Shown here piece after piece: positions 52,891 to 61,898 of a stretch of 64,000 bases of DNA. The stretch comes from Candidatus Melainabacteria bacterium. GTDB taxonomy: Bacteria; Cyanobacteriota; Vampirovibrionia; Obscuribacterales; Obscuribacteraceae. The position numbers and the translations under genes are program-made. How positions within the stretch are numbered: the first letter of the stretch is position 1; the number at the start of each line of letters is the position of its first letter. The notes under the pieces are model-generated. The model searched no databases. It was not told where the DNA came from and was given only the letters and a program-made list of their open reading frames with translations. Location of the stretch: the NCBI GenBank assembly GCA_003963305.1, contig RXJR01000003.1:1-64000 (forward strand). Direction: 5' to 3'.

Positions 52891-55800
52891 TTGTGCGCCT
52901 CGTATGCTGAGTTGCATTGTCATTCGGCTTTTTCATTTCTTGATGGTGCTTCGGTACCTGAGGAATTAGCTTATCGTGCAAAGGAAATCGGTTTAAGTGC
53001 ACTAGCACTTACCGACCATGATGATTTGGGTGGAATTGTTCGATTTGCCAGTGCAGCTAAGGAGCTTGATCTTAATGGAATAGTTGGTGCTGAGCTGACT
53101 TTAGAAGATGATTCACATTTGATTGTATTGGCTCAAGATCTTCAGGGATACAAAAACATCTGCCATCTCATAACTCACGCACGCTCGACTTGTGCACGTG
53201 GTCGTCCGCGTGTGCCTTATGAAAAATTGTATGAGCGGTCGAACGGATTAATCGCGTTGACCGGTTGTCCGCATGGTCGCGTTCCATTAGCTCTGGCTGT
53301 TGATGATTTTGAACAGGCTAAAAAAGCAGCCTTTGAACTGAAAGAAGTATTTGCTGACAGGCTTTACTTCGAATTGTGGAATCATTACCTGCATCAAGAG
53401 TCGATTATTGCAGCACGACTTTTAGCATTGTCGAGTCAATTGTCAATACCATGGGTGGTGACAAACAATGTACATTATTCGCATCCGGAAAAGAGGATAA
53501 TTCACGATGTTCTAACTTGTTTGCGGCATGAAGTGACACTTGCTACGGCCGGTACAAGATTGCGTCCCAATGGCAGCTGGTATATGAAGTCACCGTCTGA
53601 GATGGCTCATCTATGGAGGAATTATCCAGAAGGAATAAAAAATACTTTGGTCGTCGCTGAGCGTTGCCAATTCAGATTGGGATTATTAAAGCCGCCATTA
53701 CCAAATTTTGAAGTTCCAGTTCAATATGCCGATGAAGTGACAACACACAATGGATTATTAGAAAAATTGGTGTGGGAGGGCGCCGCATCAAGATATTCCA
53801 ATTTGTCCGAAAAACATGTCAATCAACTCAATCATGAGCTGAGCATGATCACCGGATTAGGACTGGCTCCCTATTTCCTGATTATGTGGGATATCGTGAA
53901 TTTTGCTCGACGAAACGGTATTGCGGTTCAGGGTAGAGGGTCTGCCGCTAATTCAGCAGTTTGTTATTGCTTATTCATTACGGCTGTTGATCCAATAGGG
54001 ATGGATTTGTTGTTTGAACGATTTTTATCCGAAGGACGCAATGAACCTCCAGATATTGATTTGGACATAGCACACCAGGAGCGAGAAAAAGTTCTTCAGT
54101 ATGTTTATGAAAAGTATGGACGCAATCACGCAGCAATGGTTTGCGAAGTGATTACGTACAGAGGACGTTCCGCTGTTCGTGATGCCGCTCGTGTACTGGG
54201 GTTCTCTCAAGAACAAGCTGATAAGCTGGCTGCGGAGTCTCATTATTTTGAAGCTTTGCAGGCAGCAGAGCAACTGGTCGCTGGTGGTATCACTGCAGCG
54301 GGCTTGGATGTTCATGATGCCCGCGTTCAGTTACTAATCAAAGTGGTTGCTGGATTGCACCAGTTGCCTCGACATCGTTCCATACATGTAGGCGGTTTTG
54401 TTTTATCGGCAGAACCTATAGGTGATATTGTGCCTGTGGAACCAGCATCAATGGCTGGTCGCACGGTCATTCAGTGGGATAAAGATGATCTCGATATGGC
54501 AGGATTGATCAAAATTGATCTTCTCGGGCTCGGCATGCTCATGATGATCCAGGAAGGATTGAAGCTAGTTAAGAAGCATCGCAATATTGAAATCGATCTC
54601 GGGCAGCTGGATATGAATGATCCAAAAATCTACGACATGCTTAGAGCTGCAGAAACAATCGGTTTGTTTCAGGTTGAATCACGTGCTCAGATGAGTATAT
54701 TGCCGAAGCTCAACCCGACTTGTTTTTACGATATCATCGTCTCCATCGCTTTAGTTCGACCTGGTCCTATTCAGGGAAATATTATTCATCCGTATTTACG
54801 TAGAAGACGTGGTGACGAACCTGTCGTTTATTTGCATCCTACGCTTGAGCCGATATTGAAACGCACTTTAGGTGTGCCGCTATTTCAAGAACAAGGTATG
54901 AAATTAGCGGTTGTTTCTGCCGGTTTCACGCCTTCGCAAGCGGATAATCTTCGTCGAGTAATGAGTCATAAACGCTCTCAAGAAAAGATGGATGCTCTTT
55001 GCGTCGACCTTGCGATTGGTATGCGCGCAAATGGATTTACGGAAGTTGCAATTCAAACGATAACCCACCAATTGCGTGCTTTTGCAAACTATGGATTTCC
55101 AGAAAGTCATGCTGCATCGTTTTCGCTGCTTGTTTATGCATCTGCATTTCTGAAACTTTATTACGGTCCTGAATTCTATTGTGCAATCTTGAATGCACAG
55201 CCCATGGGCTTTTATAGCCCAGCAACTCTGATTAGAGATGCGATGCGCCGCAATATTGAAGTGCGTCCCCCCGATCTTGCTGCGAGTTCTTGGGATTGCA
55301 CCCTTGAAAAACGTAATGATGGTGCTCTTGCTTTGCGAGTTGGATTGCGTTTTGTTGAGGGGCTCGGCAGTCGATCTAAGGCATCATTGCAACAGGCTTG
55401 GGAAAATGGTGGCAGCTTCAAATCATTAGATGATGTAATTAAGCGAAGTGGATTAAGTCATGCCGAGTTGAAGATATTGGCCCGAGCTGGAGCATTTGAA
55501 TCGCTATACCCAGGTAGGCGAAAGGCATTATGGGAAACATTGGCTAAGCTAAATAAAAAGCGGGAAACTCCCTTGCTTGATCTGCTGCAACCTGTACCTG
55601 TTTCACCAGAAATAAAAGAGATGACCAGGTTGCAAGAGATTGTTGCTGATTACAACATGATGGGGCTTTCAACTGGTGAGCATCCAATGTATTTTTATCG
55701 TCAATGGGCAACCAATAATGGTATCAAGTCATGCCACCAACTCAAAGAAGAATTGCATGATACGAGAGTTACTGTAGCCGGCTGCGTGATTTGTAGACAG

Positions 55801-56043
55801 CGACCAGAAACTGCAAAAGGATTTGTTTTTCTTACGCTGGAAGATGAAACAGGAATGGCAAACATAATTGTGAAGCCTCGTGTCTTCGACGAATATCGTC
55901 GAACTGTTTTAGGTTCGAGTTATTTATCGATAACTGGCAAATTGCAATCAGAACAAGGTGTGATCAATGTGATCGCAGAACATTTTGAGCAACTGCCTCG
56001 ATTGCCTGGCGATCCGCATATCCCGGCGCGTAATTTCCATTAG
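52891..56043 (+). CDS. dnaE2: Error-prone DNA polymerase DnaE2
   Basis: 1050 residues, C-family polymerase. An N-terminal PHP domain (AELHCHSAFSFLDGAS, ALTDHDDLGG), the catalytic aspartates in PDIDLDIA, the finger regions and a C-terminal OB-fold region (TVAGCVICRQRPETAKG). Slightly shorter than DnaE1 and lacking its beta-binding tail, as for DnaE2. The TTG at 52891 is forced as start: an in-frame stop precedes it and the next codons are the family N-terminus. DnaE2 makes lesion bypass and induced mutation with ImuA/ImuB. Confidence 0.95.
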   Translation: MCASYAELHCHSAFSFLDGASVPEELAYRAKEIGLSALALTDHDDLGGIVRFASAAKELDLNGIVGAELTLEDDSHLIVLAQDLQGYKNICHLITHARSTCARGRPRVPYEKLYERSNGLIALTGCPHGRVPLALAVDDFEQAKKAAFELKEVFADRLYFELWNHYLHQESIIAARLLALSSQLSIPWVVTNNVHYSHPEKRIIHDVLTCLRHEVTLATAGTRLRPNGSWYMKSPSEMAHLWRNYPEGIKNTLVVAERCQFRLGLLKPPLPNFEVPVQYADEVTTHNGLLEKLVWEGAASRYSNLSEKHVNQLNHELSMITGLGLAPYFLIMWDIVNFARRNGIAVQGRGSAANSAVCYCLFITAVDPIGMDLLFERFLSEGRNEPPDIDLDIAHQEREKVLQYVYEKYGRNHAAMVCEVITYRGRSAVRDAARVLGFSQEQADKLAAESHYFEALQAAEQLVAGGITAAGLDVHDARVQLLIKVVAGLHQLPRHRSIHVGGFVLSAEPIGDIVPVEPASMAGRTVIQWDKDDLDMAGLIKIDLLGLGMLMMIQEGLKLVKKHRNIEIDLGQLDMNDPKIYDMLRAAETIGLFQVESRAQMSILPKLNPTCFYDIIVSIALVRPGPIQGNIIHPYLRRRRGDEPVVYLHPTLEPILKRTLGVPLFQEQGMKLAVVSAGFTPSQADNLRRVMSHKRSQEKMDALCVDLAIGMRANGFTEVAIQTITHQLRAFANYGFPESHAASFSLLVYASAFLKLYYGPEFYCAILNAQPMGFYSPATLIRDAMRRNIEVRPPDLAASSWDCTLEKRNDGALALRVGLRFVEGLGSRSKASLQQAWENGGSFKSLDDVIKRSGLSHAELKILARAGAFESLYPGRRKALWETLAKLNKKRETPLLDLLQPVPVSPEIKEMTRLQEIVADYNMMGLSTGEHPMYFYRQWATNNGIKSCHQLKEELHDTRVTVAGCVICRQRPETAKGFVFLTLEDETGMANIIVKPRVFDEYRRTVLGSSYLSITGKLQSEQGVINVIAEHFEQLPRLPGDPHIPARNFH

Positions 56044-56084
56044 CTAATGCCTATTAGATAGTAATAGCTCAATCAATCTGATTC

Positions 56085-56204
56085 GGGATTAAGAGACTCG
56101 CACTAGCGCGACACAATCCGGAGCGGGATTAAGAGACTCGCACTAACGCGACACAATCCGGAGCGGGATTAAGAGACTCGCACTAGCGCGACACAACCCG
56201 GATC
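56085..56204. repeat. 40-bp repeat after dnaE2 (3 units)
   Basis: Three 40-bp units (56085, 56125, 56165) containing AAGAGACTCGCACTAGCGCG. Each has GGATT/AATCC arms and an inner CGC/GCG pair. They begin 42 bp after the dnaE2 stop codon. A diverged fourth copy is in the imuA leader. Confidence 0.92.
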
Positions 56205-56242
56205 GGGTTTAGCAGCTACACTGAATTGCACTAATTCGGTTT

Positions 56243-56767
56243 TTACCACTCGGCGTGCGCAAACTTCCAGCGGAATTTTGATGTCTCGTCTTTGGGTCCA
56301 AAGTGCACTTCTGGATTCATTGGCGGTGAGGATACGATGTACATGGCATCGCCATTGCGGTCAACGCTTCTGACCGTAAATCCATCGCCGTCCGGCTGAA
56401 GAATATATACGCTTGCATCCGAGCCGAGTATTGCTGTTGCGTCGGAAATCGGGTGTGGGTTGAGATAAAGTTGCGTCGATTCGCCAGCAAGCTTGATGTT
56501 GTATTTATTAGTCGGCTTGTGGGTAACGGGATCTTCTTTACGTGTAATTTGCCACTTTTGCGTCCCGCCTTTGTTGAACTCATAAGTGAGAACATTTTGA
56601 CCTGCGGAGCCCCCTGCCGGTTGCATTGCTTGATCATTCAATGCGTTGATAATGAAGTATGTGCCGCTGTAGGGCAATGGATCGCTGGGATCCGCGTCAG
56701 CCATGGCCGGCGCACTTGCTATCAGTTGCATTGTGACAACTGCTGAGATAAATCCCCAAGGTTTCAT
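56243..56767 (-). CDS. Secreted ricin-type beta-trefoil protein
   Basis: 174 residues: signal peptide (FISAVVTMQLIASAPAMA) and a domain with GTYFIINALNDQAMQPAGG and GGTQKWQI, the pattern of ricin B-type/beta-trefoil carbohydrate-binding domains. Start ATG with GGAGGA six bases upstream. No catalytic domain. Confidence 0.8.
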   Translation of the reverse strand: MKPWGFISAVVTMQLIASAPAMADADPSDPLPYSGTYFIINALNDQAMQPAGGSAGQNVLTYEFNKGGTQKWQITRKEDPVTHKPTNKYNIKLAGESTQLYLNPHPISDATAILGSDASVYILQPDGDGFTVRSVDRNGDAMYIVSSPPMNPEVHFGPKDETSKFRWKFAHAEW

Positions 56768-56794
56768 GGTAGTCCTCCAACATGATCTGACCCA

Positions 56795-56815
56795 ATTATA
56801 GGCATATTAAGCCTA
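56795..56815 (-). promoter_or_regulatory. Candidate promoter of the ricin-like gene
   Basis: A perfect TATAAT (complement of 56795-56800) and an inverted repeat TAGGC/GCCTA (56799-56815), about 30-50 bp before the start. No good -35 box is seen. 56816-57022 shows no other gene. Confidence 0.4.
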
Positions 56816-57022
56816 CGACAGAGCCGAGAAAAATAGGAGCAGAGCGTTGTCAATTGAACTGTCACGAAAACCACCAACAGTCAGGACATGGCCAGACCTG
56901 CATATTGTGGGAATATCACACATGGGCTGGCCAGTTACTTATTAAGGTAGCAGCCATTCTTCCGTGGTATGAATTGAATTATCGCCGCCTTTGACCGACG
57001 GCGGTGGAAGTCAGGAAGCAAG

Positions 57023-57646
57023 ATGGACGCGAAGAAAATCCCCACGGTGGAAACAGTAGAGTTCTGGGAAGGACTTTATCAGCGTGCCATTACTCCATGG
57101 GAGTTGGGAACCTTCAGTCCTCCACTCAAAACCTTTTTGGACTCACCTTATCGAGTACCGTTGGGCAGAGTTGCGGTTTTAGGAGCTGGTACCGGTCATG
57201 ATGCACTGTTGTTTGCGTACTATGGATATCAGGTAGTTGCATTCGACTTCGCACCATCTGCGGTTGCATCGACAAGAGCAAAATTCGCACAGTATGGATA
57301 TCTAGGAAAGACAGCAGAAGTAGTTCAACATGATATCTTCGACTTGCATAATTATCGAGGATATTTTGATTACGTACTTGAGCATACATGCTTTTGCGCA
57401 ATACATCCGGCACGACGAAAAACTTATGAGCTTGTCGTCCGCGATCTGCTGAAACCGGAAGGTAAGCTAATCGCGCTCTGGTGGCTCCTCGAGAGACAGG
57501 GGTCAGGACCACCATTTTCTGTCTCGAAGGATGAACTCTTCGAGCTTTTTTCTCCGCACTTCCGATTCGACCTGGTGCATGAGCCTACTGATTCAGTGCC
57601 TGACCGCAAGGGGCAGGAGCTGTTTACTCTGCTGTCGAAATACTGA
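57023..57646 (+). CDS. TPMT-family SAM-dependent methyltransferase
   Basis: 207 residues, thiopurine/thiol methyltransferase (TPMT, PF05724) family: FWEGLYQRAITPWELG at the N-terminus, SAM motif AVLGAGTGHDALLFA, acidic FDFAPSA and DYVLEHTCFCAI. Such enzymes methylate thiols, halides, sulfide or selenium compounds. ATG with AGGAAG site about seven bases upstream. Confidence 0.85.
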   Translation: MDAKKIPTVETVEFWEGLYQRAITPWELGTFSPPLKTFLDSPYRVPLGRVAVLGAGTGHDALLFAYYGYQVVAFDFAPSAVASTRAKFAQYGYLGKTAEVVQHDIFDLHNYRGYFDYVLEHTCFCAIHPARRKTYELVVRDLLKPEGKLIALWWLLERQGSGPPFSVSKDELFELFSPHFRFDLVHEPTDSVPDRKGQELFTLLSKY

Positions 57647-57687
57647 TCACATTTTGTTTAAGCTACTGTCGAAATATTGATCACATT
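57632..57687. repeat. 22-bp direct repeat at convergent gene ends
   Basis: CTGTCGAAATACTGATCACA at 57632 recurs at 57666 as CTGTCGAAATATTGATCACA, one difference; both continue TT. The first spans the methyltransferase stop codon; the second lies in the end of the desulfurase gene. Confidence 0.85.
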
Positions 57688-58824
57688 CAGATTTTTTGCA
57701 TTGATGAAGATTTCTGCGAGTACACCTGCGGCAATTTCGCATTCCTCTGCGGAATTGAGTACTGATGCTGAGATGCGCGCCGAACCTAGTCCCTCATCGT
57801 GAGTGTAACCCATTTGCTTGAGCACATAAGAGGGATGTCTGCCCGAGCATGCTGATACGCTTGAAATTGAGATGCCACGCTCATCCGCGGCTTCAACGAT
57901 CTGTTCGCCGATCGCTCCGCGCACGACCACACTTACGTGTCCTGGAATTCGCTTACGCGGATCGAGGGGACCGGTCAAATTAACGTTGGGAAGTGCCGCA
58001 AATTTGTCTGTGAGTATTTTCTGCAACTTGCGCAAATGTGCTTGATTCTGATCCATGTGCACGTTTGCTAGTTCTGCAGCTTCGCCTAAAGCAACTATTT
58101 CGGAGACACCTTCGGTCCCAGGGAAGAGACCGCCTTCTTGTCCGCCACCGAATATGATGGGCAGAATTTGAACGCGCTCACGTATAAACAGGACACCAAT
58201 TCCTTTCGGTGCGTGAAGTTTGTGACCGGTGATGGACAACGTGTCTGCTGGGACGGTGTTTAGATCTATCTTGATTTTTCCTGCTGCCTGCACGGCGTCT
58301 GTGTGGAAGAATATGCCGTGCGCCTTGGCGATTTTTGCAAGTTTCTCGATCTGCTGCACTGTGCCCACTTCATTGTTGGCCCACATGATCGATATGATGC
58401 TGGTCTCAGGTGTAATGGCTCTTTCGAGATCACGAGGATCGACGAATCCCTCGCTATCTACGTCAAGTATCGTCAATCGCCATCCTTGCGATTCCAAGTA
58501 TTTGACTGGACCCAGAGCCGAAGAATGCTCGATTCCACTCGTAATAATGTGCCGACCAAGCCCGTTTTGCTCGACAAATCTCGCGCGCCCAAGCAGTGCG
58601 ACATTGTTACTGTAAGTAGCACTTGGTGTGAAATAAATTTCGTGCGGTTTTGCACCGATAAGATTGGCTACTTTCTGCCTGGCGATTTCAATTGCTGCCT
58701 TGCTCTGTCGTCCGATATGGTGAATTGATGATGGATTGCCGAAGCATGATTTTGACGGTACTGCATAAATGGGCGGCCGCACTGGAGTGGTGGCACTGTT
58801 GTCCAAGTATATGTTTCTGTTCAT
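57658..58824 (-). CDS. Cysteine desulfurase (NifS/IscS type)
   Basis: 388 residues, PLP-dependent class V aminotransferase. PLP lysine in SITGHKLHAPKG, catalytic cysteine in SVSACSGRHPS. N-terminal YLDNSATTPVRP is followed by a shortened linker before FGNPSSIHH. It supplies sulfur for Fe-S clusters. The gene is downstream of an IscR-like regulator, probably the same operon. Confidence 0.92.
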   Translation of the reverse strand: MNRNIYLDNSATTPVRPPIYAVPSKSCFGNPSSIHHIGRQSKAAIEIARQKVANLIGAKPHEIYFTPSATYSNNVALLGRARFVEQNGLGRHIITSGIEHSSALGPVKYLESQGWRLTILDVDSEGFVDPRDLERAITPETSIISIMWANNEVGTVQQIEKLAKIAKAHGIFFHTDAVQAAGKIKIDLNTVPADTLSITGHKLHAPKGIGVLFIRERVQILPIIFGGGQEGGLFPGTEGVSEIVALGEAAELANVHMDQNQAHLRKLQKILTDKFAALPNVNLTGPLDPRKRIPGHVSVVVRGAIGEQIVEAADERGISISSVSACSGRHPSYVLKQMGYTHDEGLGSARISASVLNSAEECEIAAGVLAEIFINAKNLNVINISTVA

Positions 58825-58951
58825 CGGGTTCTTCCGTTAGTAAGTTATAGCCGGTTTTTGTAGCGATTTTGAAGCAGTTTTGAAGCAGTTTTTGTAGCGA
58901 TTTTGTAGATTTGCTTGCCGTATTATCGATTTCGTGCGGTGTAAGGTTTGT

Positions 58952-59380
58952 TCAAATGGTGGCGCGTCCTTTAATAAGATCCGCGAGCGTGGTGCCATCC
59001 AAAATATTCGAGATCGCATCGCGCACACTTCGCATCAGTATTCGCAGGTTGCAGCTGTCCGGCTCGGGACAGCTTGGACAGGGCTCGTAAGCAGTGACTG
59101 ACGCGCAAGGGATGGGTGCGAGAGGACCATCCATGAGTCGAGCTACATCACCGAGAATAATCTGCTCGGGATCCCGATTGAGCACATATCCTCCATGTGC
59201 ACCACGTCGACTTCTAAGGATGCCGGCATTTTTGAGTGTGTGCAAAATTTGATTTAGAAATGGCTCGGGAATCTGTGCTTTCTTTGCAATTTCCGGAGTC
59301 GTTGAACCTTGTGTCCGGTCGCAAACTGCCAACTCCATAAGTGCTTTCATCGCATATTCGCCTTTTCTAGAAAGTTTCAA
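58952..59380 (-). CDS. Rrf2-family regulator (IscR-like)
   Basis: 142 residues: Rrf2 winged-helix domain (YAMKALMELAV..., HGGYVL) and a cysteine cluster C92, C101, C104 and C110, similar to the Fe-S-ligating cysteines of IscR. It probably senses Fe-S status and controls the downstream desulfurase. An inverted repeat 38-60 bp upstream suggests autoregulation. Confidence 0.9.
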   Translation of the reverse strand: MKLSRKGEYAMKALMELAVCDRTQGSTTPEIAKKAQIPEPFLNQILHTLKNAGILRSRRGAHGGYVLNRDPEQIILGDVARLMDGPLAPIPCASVTAYEPCPSCPEPDSCNLRILMRSVRDAISNILDGTTLADLIKGRATI

Positions 59381-59417
59381 ATCGCCAATCCTGCGCGGTT
59401 ATTCGGTTAATCTGACA

Positions 59418-59440
59418 AAGTTGACTAACTTTATCAACTT
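59418..59440 (-). promoter_or_regulatory. Operator-like inverted repeat upstream of the Rrf2 gene
   Basis: AAGTTGA (59418-59424) and TCAACTT (59434-59440) with a 9-base centre, perfect arms. It lies 38-60 bp upstream of the start. Rrf2 proteins bind such dyads. Between here and 59501 I see nothing else. Confidence 0.6.
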
Positions 59441-59500
59441 TAGCCACGCTTTTATAATCACATGATCGACCTGGTAAATCAACTATTGACTACTTCGTTT

Positions 59501-59758
59501 GTCAACAATCGCAGCAGAATGATCGATAAGTGAGCAATCGCAGCAGAGTAATCAATATGTGAGCAATCGCAGCGGAGTGATCGATATGCAATCGCAGCAC
59601 GTGATCAATATGTGAGCAATCGCAGCAGAATGATCGATATGTGAGCAATCGCAGCACGTTGATCAATGTGTCAACAATCGCAGCAGAGTGATCCATACGT
59701 GAGCAATCGCAGCACAGTGATCAATTTGTGAGAAATCGCAGCGTAGTGATCAATTTGT
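59501..59758. repeat. 29-bp minisatellite (about 9 units)
   Basis: Units of about 29 bp containing GAGCAATCGCAGCAGAGTGA and then TCGATAT-like, one unit shortened. It ends 22 bp from the ABC permease stop codon. Adjacent units touch and vary throughout, so it is not a CRISPR array. Confidence 0.9.
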
Positions 59759-59779
59759 GGAGCGAGTTTTGGTGACTGG

Positions 59780-60925
59780 TTACCCCAGTGACTTCCGAAA
59801 TCGTTTGACGCTTAAATAGATCAGTAGGAAACCGAACACCATCAGAGGTAGCACCCATTGCCATAGTGCGCCAAGCCCAGCGCCTCGCAAAATTATGCCG
59901 CGCTGAATTTGGAGGAAATAGGTAAGTGGAATTAAGAATCCAAGCCAATTCAGAAATGGTGGCATTGATTCTCTCGGAAAGATGAATCCTGATAAAAGTA
60001 CGGATGGAATCAGAACAAAGGAGGCTAAATGCATTGCTTGTTCTTGACTGGTTGCTGTGCTGGAGATCAAAATCCCAATTGATAAGGAAACGAACACGAA
60101 AATTAGTGTGCAGCCTTCGAGTAGAAAGATGTTGCCATTGATTGGCACTTTGAAAATTAAGTACATTGCGGCGAGCATCAAGTTTGTGCCGATAAATCCA
60201 ATAACGCCGTTCGGGACCAACTTGCCCAGCATCAATCCCAATGGCTTTACAGGGGTTAGCATTAGCTGTTCCAAAGTGCCGCTCACTCGCTCACGAACAA
60301 TTGAGTTGACTGTCAGAAACAATGTTATTGTTTGCGCCATGAATCCGATCAGTCCAGGCAAAATAAAGTTGGTAGTTTTCGCGTCAGGATTGAATAACAT
60401 TCTCGATCGAATATCGATCGGTGGTCTGGCCTGTTTTTGGTTGAGCACGGTGCTGAGAATTTGCAGCGATCGACTTTGCCCTACAGCGATTGCTGTCTGA
60501 GCCAGCGAGTTGGCAATGGTTGAGTCTGATCCGTCAATAAGCACCTGAATTTGTGCTTGGGCGCCATCCTGCAATTTGTCGGAAAAGTTGGGCGGAATTA
60601 TAATTGCGGCTCTGGCATTTCCTGCAACAATCTCATCAACCGCAGCTTCGCGAGAGTAAACGTGTTTTGTGATTTTGTAAAAGTCGGTGGCGATTATTTC
60701 ATCCATGAGAATCGATGACTGTGGTCGCAGATCCTGGTCGAACACCACCGTTGGTACTTTTCTGACTTCAAAGCTAACTCCGAATCCATAAATGGTCATT
60801 TGCACAATTGGAATGATCAGAATAATTGCGACAGTGAATTTGTCATTGAGGATCTCGATCCATTCTTTGGTCATGACCGCATGGAAGCCCCAGAACATGG
60901 CTCGAATTTTTTCGAGAATTGACAT
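59780..60925 (-). CDS. ABC-2 type transport permease
   Basis: 381 residues, six membrane helices and the large periplasmic loop of the ABC2_membrane_3 group (YhhJ/YbhR-like). Works with the upstream ATPase and membrane-fusion protein. Export of drugs, lipids or small molecules is likely; substrate unknown. Confidence 0.88.
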   Translation of the reverse strand: MSILEKIRAMFWGFHAVMTKEWIEILNDKFTVAIILIIPIVQMTIYGFGVSFEVRKVPTVVFDQDLRPQSSILMDEIIATDFYKITKHVYSREAAVDEIVAGNARAAIIIPPNFSDKLQDGAQAQIQVLIDGSDSTIANSLAQTAIAVGQSRSLQILSTVLNQKQARPPIDIRSRMLFNPDAKTTNFILPGLIGFMAQTITLFLTVNSIVRERVSGTLEQLMLTPVKPLGLMLGKLVPNGVIGFIGTNLMLAAMYLIFKVPINGNIFLLEGCTLIFVFVSLSIGILISSTATSQEQAMHLASFVLIPSVLLSGFIFPRESMPPFLNWLGFLIPLTYFLQIQRGIILRGAGLGALWQWVLPLMVFGFLLIYLSVKRFRKSLG

Positions 60926-60935
60926 TGCCTGTCCT

Positions 60936-61898
60936 CTATTTCTCCGCCGATTTCAAGACTTTAGCTTCTTCATGTTCAGTGAGAGTGACGAAAACATCTT
61001 CCAGTGATGGCTTGATAGCGCGAATTTCTCCTACTCCAAAATTTTGTTCAGCCAGTTTTTGCCGTAACCAATCTATTTCAATCTCTTTGGAGACAACGAT
61101 GTGAAGTGCTCTCCCGAAAATGGTTACATCGGAGACATAGTCCTGGCTGCGTAAAAATTGGAATGTTGGCATGATCAAATTGCAACTGACTTCCAGATGC
61201 TTCGTGTTTGGATCATTCACCACGGGTAGTGAACCCAATTCATCAACTTTACCGAGCGCTATCAAGTTGCTTTGAAAGATGTAGCCAACCGTGCTGCAAC
61301 GCTCCGCCTCGTCCATATAATGGGTGGTGACGAAAAAGGTAATTCCCATAGTCGCTAAAGTAAATAGAAGATCCCAGAGGGCTCGGCGTGCCACCGGATC
61401 AATTCCTGCCGTCGGTTCGTCCAGAAAAACAATGGGAGGCTCGTGCACTATCGCACAGGCGAGGGCAAGGCGTTGCTTCCAGCCGCCAGATAGACTGGAA
61501 GCTTTTTTCGTCTCTTGTCCAAGAAGTCCGGTAATTTGAAGCACGTCTGCTTTTCTGCGGCGAGACTTTTCGCTACCCAATCCGTATAGCTCCGCATAGA
61601 AATCAATGTTTTGCTCGACTGTTAGATTCTTGTACAAACTAAATTGTTGCGACATATAGCCAATGCTTCGCCGCACTTGTTCTGCTTCTTTGATTATGTC
61701 GAAACCGTTAACAGCAGCCGTTCCCGATGAGGGCTCGAGCAGCCCGCAGAGCATCTTTATTGTCGTCGTTTTGCCCGAGCCGTTCGGTCCCAGAAATCCG
61801 AAAATTTCTCCGCGCTCGACCGTGAAAGAAAGATGATTAACTACTGTCTGCTGCCCATACTGTTTGGTCAGACCGTTAAGGACGATCGCTGCGGACAT
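60936..61898 (-). CDS. ABC transporter ATP-binding protein
   Basis: 320 residues, one nucleotide-binding domain: Walker A GPNGSGKTT, signature LSGGWKQR, Walker B VFLDEPTAGIDP. CcmA/YbhF-like. Ten bp upstream of the permease gene, overlapping the HlyD gene by 23 bp. Confidence 0.94.
   Translation of the reverse strand: MSAAIVLNGLTKQYGQQTVVNHLSFTVERGEIFGFLGPNGSGKTTTIKMLCGLLEPSSGTAAVNGFDIIKEAEQVRRSIGYMSQQFSLYKNLTVEQNIDFYAELYGLGSEKSRRRKADVLQITGLLGQETKKASSLSGGWKQRLALACAIVHEPPIVFLDEPTAGIDPVARRALWDLLFTLATMGITFFVTTHYMDEAERCSTVGYIFQSNLIALGKVDELGSLPVVNDPNTKHLEVSCNLIMPTFQFLRSQDYVSDVTIFGRALHIVVSKEIEIDWLRQKLAEQNFGVGEIRAIKPSLEDVFVTLTEHEEAKVLKSAEK

Noticed and set aside
52883-52909. ATG at 52883 as the dnaE2 start
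   Set aside because: It is in another frame and stops at 52909.
59501-59758. CRISPR array
   Set aside because: The whole unit is repeated with scattered changes; there are no unique spacers between identical repeats, and no cas genes nearby.
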